From assembly GCA_023362775.1 (NCBI GenBank), contig JALMGJ010000015.1:7145501-7209500 (forward strand): DNA of 64,000 nucleotides, written 5' to 3'. Origin of the DNA: Charina bottae (taxonomy: Eukaryota > Chordata > Lepidosauria > Squamata > Charinaidae). The position numbers and the translations under genes are program-made. The notes beneath the pieces were generated by a model. The model was not told the origin of the DNA and ran no database searches. It saw only the letters and a list, made by a program, of their open reading frames with translations. Below, in pieces: positions 58,401-64,000 of this stretch; positions within the stretch are counted from its first letter, which is position 1; the number at the start of each line of letters is the position of its first letter.

Positions 58401-61400
58401 TAAAATAAATAAATTGCTCCGAAGGCCCAACTGCTGAAGCTTTAAGCAGCTAACGGAAGATCCGGCCCCCGGCTCTACTTCACTTTTTTCAGCACGACGA
58501 TCAGCAACCAAAACATCCTTTTACAATATTAATATATGGTGTAAAACCTCCTGGCAGCTGCAGCAGCTCCATCAACATGGAGGCTTGGATATTACATCAT
58601 GTTTCCTATTCTATCCGGCAGTCCAAGGAATGTGGGTTTTGTTTATTGTTTTGAAAGGTAAGGGCAGGGCTTTCCAAAGTTTTTCCCGTGGCGACACACC
58701 AACCGGCGTTGGTGTGTCGCCGCGGGAAAACCCGGAAGTGCGGCAGCGCGCAAAACCCCAGAAGCGCTGCTGCTGCTTTCAGGTTTTGCGCGCTGCAGTT
58801 GGTGTGTCGCCGCGGGAAAACCTGGAAGCGCTGATGATCAGCGCTTCCGGGTTGTGTGGCGACACACCAGACTGTGTGTGGCGACACACTTTTGTGTCAC
58901 GACACACAGTTTGGAAAGCTCTGGGTAAGGGAAAGGGAGAGCACTGCTGTGAAAACGAGGAAGGTCTCTTGCAGCGTAATGGCTCTCAGTGAGCAATAGA
59001 CTTACACAATCATGGCTTTAATTCAGCTGGAGCCATGAATCCACTAAGTGGGGTTGAAGCACTTTCACACAGAGCTTTGATGCTGTACCACTGTGTTCCT
59101 ATGAGGTCTGGCCCCTTGGGCAGCCGATGGTCTTCTGAGTCAGCTACAACTATAATTTCTATTTTGCTGTTTGCAATGCTGGAGCTCAGCATGGGGGCTC
59201 AGGATGAGGCCCTTTTACCACTTGTAGGGAATTTTGCCTTGCCACCTGAACTCCAGGTTTTCTAGGAGGTCTCCCAAGCACCCAAGGACCAAACCTCGTC
59301 TTACGCCTTCTAGACAGTTTTGCAACTTCTAATTTAGGACAACGACAACAATGGTGCTCCCACAAGCAGCAGGCACCGAACCTGGGTGCCCTGCCCTGCC
59401 ACCCTGCATCTGGACCCAAGCAAGCCATTAATCAACCTCACCCCCCCAAAAAAACCCCTCTAGACTGCACATGGTTACAGATACCTGCACGTGACTGAAA
59501 AAAAATCATGTCAATACCATAGCTTTCAGTAGGAGTCTAAATGCAGGAAAAACGATGTCTTGATGGCCAGAATGCTCCCCCCCCCCCCCCCGGTCCCAAT
59601 AGCTCTGCCGTTTTGCAAAATAGCCCGAAAAGCAAACACAACATTTACACAAAGCACAGGAGATAGAAGAGCTAGCCTTGTTTTTCTCTCTCTTACTGTA
59701 GGGGGCAATATCTCTAATATAGAAAAAATAGCAGTCGCTCCCGCCCTCTGGAACATCCTGCCCCCGGAGGTGAGGTTAGCCCCGTCGCTGCTGACCTTCC
59801 GGAGGAACCTGACGACTGGGCTCTGCCACCTCGCTTGGGGCCGGGAGGGGAATAGTCACTCTTGGGGATGGCTAGTGCCTTCGAGTGCTCCTCACACAGA
59901 TGGACTGTATCAGATCTTTCTGCCACTTGGATTTTATTCTTATTTTGTAACTAATAACTCTATTTATATTTCACATATTGTACTTGTATTTTATGATTGT
60001 TGTTTTAATAGATCATTTTGTTGTAAACCGCCCAGAGTCCCTCCTGTGGAGGGAGACGGGCGGTGATAAAACTTTGATAAAGAAATAAAGAAAAAAGTAA
60101 TTCTGTTTGGTATAGTGGTTAAGGCACCAGGCTAGAAACCAAGAAACCCGTGAGTTCTAGTCCCACCTTTGGCACGAAGCCAGCTGGGTGACCTTGGGCC
60201 AGTCACTCTCTCTCAGCCCTAGGAAGGAGGCAATGGCAAACCACTTCTGAAAAACCTTGCCAAGAAAACTGCAGGGATTAGTCCAGGCAGTCACCAAGAG
60301 TCAACACTGACTCGAAGGTGCGCGCACACACAATTCTGTCCTAACCAACCTACTGGCTGAAAGGATTACCAAGAAAAGTTACAAGTTATTCTGAGCGCAT
60401 TACATGATATCAATATGCACAATCTTTACATTATCAAGCCAGGAAAAAATCCAGGATTTCTGAGACAAGTGAATGAGAAGTACACAACCAGGAATTGAGA
60501 ACCTGCAGCCCTTTGACACAGCTGGAGAACTATTCTCATCATTCTTGAATATTAGCTATTATGGCTGGGATTTATGGGTGTTGGAGTCCAATAAGATGGG
60601 CCATAGGTTCCTATCTTCAATGAGCTGATTAAGAGACCAAACCACAATTGGTACTTCTAGTCCCTGATCCAAAGTTGCAGCAAGACAAGTTTAGGGATTT
60701 ATTTATTTAATTATAAAGCCAGCCAACTCACGATGACTCTGGGAAGGTTTATAACTGTGATTTATAAATAAATAAATTCCTCAATCAGTACTTAATTTTC
60801 CTTTATTTCTTCCTCGTTCCTTTTTCCTTCTTGTGTCTTGCTTATTAGGTAATAATGCTTGCAGAAGGGATTGCTTTGTTCAGTTTTAAATCTGTGTATC
60901 GGCCATTAGTGCATTTCGGGCACTTTAAGACAATGTGGAAATAAGCTACCAAGACATTTAAAACTTCTTAATTCAAGTGCATCTTTTTTGAAATAGATTC
61001 TTGTGGGTTGGGGAACAGTGCAGGAAGGGAAACTGAGGAAATGATAGCTTATTGTTTTGTATCATTAACTGTATAATTGGTAAGAGTCTTAGTAAAAACA
61101 AAATCTCTAAACCTTTAAGTAAACAAACAAACAAACAAACAATCAGAGAGAGAAAAGGAGTGCGGAAAAAGAGAGAGTTTCAGAAAGAAACATGACCAGC
61201 TTGCCTTCTCCTTTTGCTTGCCTCTTACCTTCCTAATCATGGTTAGGTCTGGTTGCTTTGTCCATGTCCTATTGTAAATATCATAGGACTCCATAGAGAT
61301 GAGCTCCTGTTCTCCGTCCTCACCTCCCAAAACATATAACACTCCATCAATCTCGACCAGACCAAAGTTGTGCCGTGCCTATTGGAAATATGTGACGTAA

Positions 61401-63835
61401 GAATGTAATCTTAATCATACTACAAGTAGTCCTCGCTTAACAACCATTCGTTTAGTGATGGTTCAGACTTACAACGGTGCTGGGAAAACTGACTTGCAAC
61501 CAGTCCTCATACTTATGATCGTCAGTGTCCCCGTGGTCATGTGATCACAATTTGGACGCTTGGCAACCGGTTCACATTTATGACCGTCGCAGCGTCCCGT
61601 GGTCATGTGATCGCCATTTTTTACCTTCCCGGTCAGCTTCTGGCAAGTAAAATCAATGGGGAACCCTGTGATTCACTTAACAACCACATGGTTTGCTTAA
61701 TACCCGCTGTTATACGCTTAACGACCACCGCAAAAAAGGTTGTAAAATCGGGTCAGATTCGCTTGACCGCTTCACTTAGCAATCAAAATTCTGGTCCCAA
61801 TTGTGGTTGTTAAGCAAGGACTACCTGTACAATTTTTGTTAGATTATAATACAAACTATGAAGCATATAAACAACAAAAGTACCATTCACAGCAATTTAA
61901 AGCTACCTCAGTCATTGGTGGCAAAGGGCTCCATGAATTTGTATCTGGATCATACTTTTCACCCGAATTTAGTGTAGTTTTATTTTCATCTTGACCTCCA
62001 AGGACAAACAGGAACCCCTCTGAGAAGCAGACCATAAAGATATATTTCAAAACACTAGTCGTAATGGTGGAACATCAAGCTAGCATATACATTTTATAAG
62101 AAGGATCAACAAGTGAACGGTGAGCGAAAGCAGCACCGGAATTAAATTACAGAGGCTATGAAAAGGTACTACATCTTCAGGTTGACCAAGCATAATCAAC
62201 AGTTTTAGTGACTTCTTCCTAGCAGGCAATAAGATTCCTGTCCAGCCATGCCATGCTGTGTACGAGAACTGTAAGCTGAGTCTGAATCTAGAGCCTAATC
62301 AAGTTGTACCAACTCCAGAAAATTCTGCCAAAATCTTGCCATGAGCTGACAATTGATATGCTGGACTACAATTGCAATTATCTCAGTGGGTATGAGTGAT
62401 TAATCCAGCACATGTAGTGGGCACCAAACTGGACACTAGTCTAAACTATTCATGTATCTGCTTGGGTTTGGCTTAGTATGTTTTGTGAACACAGCCACTG
62501 TGGTTTGTAAAACATGGCTAAGAAAACCATGGTTTAATACAATGTATAACCTAATTTCTGGCTGTAAGATGTTTAACTAGTTTCTATTAGGCACCAAAGA
62601 GAATGATTAAGGCCACAAGGATTACTTCCAAAGAGCAAAAGAGCCAGTTTGATGTAGTGGTGAAGGTGCTGGGCTAGAAACCAGGAGACTGGGAGTTCTA
62701 GTCCCGCCTTAGGCATGAAAGCCGGCTGGGTGACCTTGGGACAGTCCCTGTTTCTCAGCCCTAGGAAGGAGCCAATGGCAAACAAGGAGACTGAGAGTTC
62801 TAGTCCCGCCTTAGGCATGAAAACCGGCTGGGTGACTCTGGTCCAGTCCCTCTCTCTCAGACCAACCCAACTCACAGGGTTGTTGTGGGGAAAATAGGAG
62901 GAGGAAGGACTATTAGGTATGCTCGCCGCCTTGAGTTATATATAAAAAAGGCAGGGAAAAAACAGTATGGGTACTTGTGAGACTATCATAGTTAATGAGG
63001 AAATATTAAACAAAATAAAATTGGCAAAGTATATACAACATGACTGGGTTCTTAAGACAAGGATGTACTACCTGTTTAGGGTACTTCCTTGTACATAGAT
63101 GTCTGAGTAGAGAATAGTAGCATCTGCAAAGGAGTGATCAAAATGGACCACATGGCCACACAGTATCGCAATCCAAGCCCTAACCTTATTATACTTGCAC
63201 CCACATCATACGTGCATACGAAAGGGCGGGGACTGGATTGTGATGCTGTGTCTACCATCTTGTCTGTTTTCACTTGCACAAATGTGTGCCCTCTGCAGAT
63301 GCTGCTAGTGGGAAGGGAACAAAGCATTTTTATTTTGGTAAAAGCCTCTTAGAATACAATAGCAAGGGGGTAAAAAACTGAAAGGCTCTACATACATAAA
63401 ATTTCCCACTACTCTCTTTTGGATGTTGGCTTGTATTTATTAGATAAAAACAGATAATGCCCTGAACACATCAAACATTTATTTATTTAATTTACATACC
63501 ACACGGGCCTGGCAAAATTATGATGGCCTTGGTTTCTTCCCTCTTCTCATTCCCATGTTTTTTCCTCTAAGCTAGAGAGTGTCCTGCTTAATTATTCACA
63601 GGTTAATACTTGCCCAGGATCTGATCCAAAGTAGCTAAAAGACTATTTGACTTTATAAATATTTAAAAGTATTAGATTTTATTAACGGGGAGGGGGGGAA
63701 GCCTTTTTCCTACCTGCAGAAAGTACACTGTGATTTATTCTGGGTATACTCAATGGAGCCAGTTCTATCCACAATTGTCTGTGAGGATCATACAGAGGAC
63801 ACATGCATCGCATTGTAGCGGAGGGCTTCCTGGAG
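47501..63835 (-). CDS. GAN: GAN, gigaxonin, 3' half of gene (seven coding exons)
   Basis: Gigaxonin is a BTB-Kelch adaptor of the CUL3 ubiquitin ligase that controls intermediate-filament turnover; loss causes giant axonal neuropathy in humans. Translating seven minus-strand blocks gives 313 residues that align nearly without gaps to the C-terminal Kelch half of human gigaxonin. They include the LYDPHRQLWIELAPLS, GGQDEN, GGEDGE, YAMGGGSYGKLFESVE and FRIRV signatures and a final PSP-stop. Every block is bounded by AG acceptors and GT donors, and the split codons rejoin correctly at each junction. Counting back from the human length of 597, the window starts near residue 285. The BTB and BACK domains and the promoter must lie right of 64000. 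No frameshift or stop is present, so the gene looks functional. Introns, from 5' to 3', are 1694, 528, 7181, 1481, 3012 and 1496 bp. Confidence 0.97.
49179..49288 (-). CDS. GAN: GAN coding exon (probably exon 10)
   Basis: The exon is 110 bp, after CTATGCAG and before GTTAGT. It encodes WIYLSDQNLCIPASSSF and then YGAVPIGASIYVIGDLDT plus one base. It has no ATG-initiated open frame of its own and was found by looking for the segment missing between the flanking exons. Phases 2 and 1 at its two ends match the neighbours exactly, confirming the call. Confidence 0.96.
49430..50290 (-). mobile_element. L2-clade LINE, 3' part of reverse transcriptase
   Basis: The minus strand encodes AVARGAFAQLRVVRQLRPFL, TLVISRIDYCNALYMGLPL and LCELHWVPVCFWVQFKVLVI, the C-terminal RT signature of the L2 clade, and ends with the GGGCGG hairpin tail at 49500. 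It sits in the GAN intron upstream of exon 49179-49288, in the same orientation as GAN. The tail is expanded by a TATC microsatellite. Confidence 0.9.
49452..49493 (+). repeat. TATC microsatellite inside L2 tail
   Basis: About ten TATC units lie between two direct copies of GTATTTTTCCACCGCCCAT (about 49436-49454 and 49494-49512). Confidence 0.9.
51862..51978. mobile_element. Palindromic hAT MITE in GAN intron
   Basis: CAGTGTTTCTCAACCTTGTC to GGCCAAGGCTGAGAAACACTG-type end. It lies 15 bp from another hAT element. Confidence 0.85.
51994..52165. mobile_element. Short hAT element with perfect target duplication
   Basis: CAGAGCTTTCCAAACTGTGT to CTTTGGAAAGCCCTG. The 8-bp duplication GGCTAGAG is exact at 51986-51993 and 52166-52173. 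The interior has mirrored GCGCTGATCATCATCAGCGC. Confidence 0.95.
52301..52429 (-). CDS. GAN: GAN coding exon (probably exon 9)
   Basis: The exon is 129 bp, after TTTTCCAG and before GTAACC. It encodes FGAVACGVASELYVFGG, then the variable stretch VRSRDDNQTSEM, then CKSEFYHDEFK. The first base completes Arg and the last two bases (AG) begin the Arg completed in the next exon. The open frame is short, so it is recognisable mainly by homology and splice phase. Confidence 0.96.
52855..53200 (+). mobile_element. Sauria SINE in GAN intron, antisense to the gene
   Basis: GAGGCGTGGTGGCTCAGTGG head, GGTTCGAATCCC box B and a CCTTTACCTTTACC tail. TAAATTGCTA occurs on both sides. Confidence 0.92.
53294..53510 (+). 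mobile_element. tRNA-derived SINE, GAGCCAGTTTGG family
   Basis: GAGAGCCAGTGGTGTAGGCA, GAGTTCTAGTCTTGCC, GGCAATGGCAAACCACTTCT and GAACCAACACTGACTTGGAG. Confidence 0.82.
53911..54047 (-). CDS. GAN: GAN coding exon (probably exon 8)
   Basis: The exon is 137 bp, after TTTTTAAG and before GTTAGT. It encodes IGCYAAMKKKIYAMGGG through TAICPLKER plus two bases of an Arg codon completed in the next exon. This is the most conserved block of the window and is identical or nearly identical to mammalian gigaxonin. Confidence 0.97.
54434..54741. mobile_element. hAT element with perfect target duplication
   Basis: CAGGGTTTCTCAACCAGAGT at the left, AAAAGGTTGAGAAAGGCTC at the right. The 8-bp duplication CTCTAATG is exact at 54426-54433 and 54742-54749. 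GTTCC repeats lie near both ends. Confidence 0.92.
54839..55098 (+). repeat. 260-bp GA-rich (GAGAAGAGAGGAG) tract in GAN intron
   Basis: Pure A/G on the plus strand, hence pure pyrimidine in the GAN transcript. It progresses from AGAAG units to GGAGA units. Confidence 0.96.
55099..55765. other. GAN intron, no recognisable feature
   Basis: Nothing that I can assign. Confidence 0.4.
55766..56003. mobile_element. hAT element (CAGGGGTGGGGAACC) with perfect target duplication
   Basis: CAGGGGTGGGGAACCTTTTT to TGTTGCCCACCCCCA. The 8-bp duplication TTTTAAAG is exact at 55758-55765 and 56004-56011. The interior holds GCGGGGTTTGCGGG repeats and GCCAATCGCA. Confidence 0.92.
56012..56748. other. GAN intron, no recognisable feature
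   Basis: AT-rich in the first half. Nothing that I can assign. Confidence 0.4.
56749..57787. mobile_element. Non-autonomous hAT element carrying a minisatellite, second copy
   Basis: CAGAGCTTTCCAAACTTTTC to CACACAGTTTGGAAAGCTCTG-type end. The flanks GCCTAGAG and AGCTAGAG share six of eight bases. Same architecture as 1154-2094: GTTGGTGACACACTTTTTAG at left, GACACACCCAGACACTGCAG at right. Confidence 0.9.
56821..57705 (+). repeat. Minisatellite, 15 units of three types with higher-order pattern
   Basis: Types: A (56 bp, CACAGCCGG ending), B (about 64 bp, GGCAAAAGGCAGGCACTACT), C (about 61 bp, CCTGGCAGGGCAGG ending). The order read from left is A B A A B C A A B A B C C C C. The C type clusters at the right end, as in the array at 1226-2015. 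Confidence 0.93.
57796..58334. other. GAN intron, no recognisable feature
   Basis: Nothing that I can assign. Confidence 0.4.
58335..58415 (+). mobile_element. L2-clade LINE 3' tail
   Basis: TGTACACCGCCCAGAGTTCC, GGGGAGATGGGCGGTTATAT and AAATAAATAAATAAATAA. Confidence 0.78.
58665..58923. mobile_element. hAT element with perfect target duplication
   Basis: CAGGGCTTTCCAAAGTTTTT to GTTTGGAAAGCTCTG. The duplication GGTAAGGG is exact at 58657-58664 and 58924-58931. The interior is GC-rich with repeated GGTGTGTCGCCGCGGGAAAA. Confidence 0.93.
59690..60095 (+). mobile_element. L2-clade LINE 3' end, coding plus tail
   Basis: It encodes VAPALWNILPPEVRLAPSLL then TFRRNLTTGL, the C-terminus of an L2-type ORF2. 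The 3' UTR ends TGTAAACCGCCCAGAGTCCC, a GGGAGACGGGCGGTG partner and AAATAAAGAAA. It ties the hairpin tails elsewhere in the window to L2. Confidence 0.88.
60105..60330 (+). mobile_element. tRNA-derived SINE, GAGCCAGTTTGG family, nearly full length
   Basis: TTTGGTATAGTGGTTAAGGC head, GAGTTCTAGTCCC box B, GCAATGGCAAACCACTTCTG and GAGTCAACACTGACTCGAAG. Confidence 0.85.
60690..60785 (-). mobile_element. L2-like LINE tail, degraded
   Basis: TTTATTTATTTAATTATAAA then CACGATGACTCTGGGAAGGT, the reverse of the L2 tail pattern. Confidence 0.5.
61229..61378 (-). CDS. GAN: GAN coding exon (probably exon 7)
   Basis: Exactly 150 bp (50 codons, phase 0 at both ends), between acceptor CCAATAG and donor GTAAGAG. 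It begins ARHNFGLVEIDGVLYVLGG and ends KQPDLTMIRK, giving one Kelch blade. The acceptor lies only about 45 bp from the end of a transposon that fills most of the upstream intron. Confidence 0.97.
61423..61827. mobile_element. TA-flanked MITE filling a GAN intron
   Basis: CAAGTAGTCCTCGCTTAACA at the left and GTTAAGCAAGGACTACCTG at the right are inverted, flanked by TA. The 405-bp length, TA target and lack of ORF indicate a mariner-superfamily non-autonomous element. The interior has repeats of CGTGGTCATGTGATC. Confidence 0.88.
61907..62019 (-). CDS. GAN: GAN coding exon (probably exon 6)
   Basis: The exon is 113 bp, starting after CTTCTCAG and ending at the Glu codon before GTAGCT. It encodes the blade GFLFVLGGQDEN followed by SGEKYDPDTNSWSPLPPMTE. 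The double-glycine and the Y...W spacing are the standard Kelch hallmarks. It differs from the human protein mainly at surface-loop positions (for example TLN for TLS). Confidence 0.96.
62400..62535 (+). repeat. Unclassified dispersed repeat (TGGTTTGTAAA family)
   Basis: GGTTTGGCTTAGTATGTTTT, GTGAACACAGCCACTGTGGT, then TTGTAAAACATGG and ACCATGGTTTAA. Confidence 0.4.
62640..62960 (+). mobile_element. tRNA-derived SINE with duplicated head and L2-like tail
   Basis: GAGCCAGTTTGATGTAGTGG head; GGAGACTGGGAGTTCTAGTC and, 100 bp on, GGAGACTGAGAGTTCTAGTC; then GGGTTGTTGTGGGGAAAATA and GCCGCCTTGAGTTATATATA. It mirrors the copy at 19165-19520. Confidence 0.82.
63714..63835 (-). CDS. GAN: GAN coding exon (probably exon 5), start of Kelch propeller
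   Basis: The exon is 122 bp: one base completing a split codon, 40 codons, and one trailing base. It follows TTCAG and is followed by donor GTAGGA. It encodes SRKPSATMRCMCPLYDP and then RQLWIELAPL, matching the first Kelch blade of gigaxonin. The trailing G joins AG of the next exon to make Glu. The exon number assumes the 11-exon human arrangement. The upstream acceptor could instead lie a few bases in, because a second CAG occurs within the first bases; phase and homology favour the position given. Confidence 0.93.
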
Positions 63836-64000
63836 CTGAACAGGGAGAAAGGACAGAAATTAACTCATCGGTATAGAATAATTCATTGTTAAATGCTTTA
63901 AAAAGTGCCCACCTCTCTCTATATTAAATATTTCAGGAAGACTTGGCCTCCATTGAAGATTCTGTACAAACTAATCAGTATTGGGAAAGACAATAAGAAA

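Overview
The window is vertebrate nuclear DNA, most likely from a squamate reptile (lizard or snake). The evidence is seven full-length tRNA-type repeats or fragments matching the Sauria SINE, 3' fragments of the BovB (RTE-clade) LINE, L2-clade LINE tails, 5S-rRNA-derived SINEs, Penelope-like retroelement (PLE) pieces and many small hAT transposons. This inventory is typical of squamate genomes. The species cannot be determined from the sequence alone.

There is one host protein-coding gene: the 3' half of GAN (gigaxonin), on the minus strand between about 47.5 kb and the right edge. Seven coding exons are resolvable to the base, with matching phases and GT/AG borders at 63714-63835, 61907-62019, 61229-61378, 53911-54047, 52301-52429, 49179-49288 and 47501-47682 (stop). 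Together they encode the last 313 residues, i.e. the Kelch propeller of the CUL3 substrate adaptor. The BTB/BACK exons lie beyond the right edge. The 3' UTR runs leftward from 47500, with its end unresolved.

From 1 to about 28.9 kb the window is intergenic and repeat-rich. It holds a hAT element carrying a 56-bp minisatellite (1154-2094), a nearly complete Tc1 transposon with a frameshifted transposase (6700-8278), a long polypurine tract (10.25-10.66 kb), BovB fragments (12.4, 20.9 and 22.6 kb), a 185-bp direct duplication (13.4/14.2 kb), 5S-SINEs, an AT-rich LINE relic (18.6-20.5 kb) and PLE pieces with hammerhead-ribozyme-like motifs (24.3-26.4 kb).

The stretch 29.0-30.9 kb is free of recognisable repeats and looks like a minus-strand 3' UTR. 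After it come a LINE copy with an inverted 5' part (31.2-32.5 kb), another PLE tail with a hammerhead-like motif (33.7-34.3 kb), a decayed Ty3/gypsy-type element with an open gag frame (37.9-40.4 kb) and an LTR-like block (43.25 kb).

Inside GAN the introns carry an L2 copy, hAT elements with perfect 8-bp target duplications, a Sauria SINE, a 260-bp GA-rich tract, a second minisatellite-bearing hAT element (56749-57787), and a TA-flanked MITE that makes up about three quarters of the 528-bp intron between 61378 and 61907. The best candidates for unusual biology are the hammerhead-like motifs, one pair of which shows a compensatory stem change, and the minisatellite that travels inside a hAT element.
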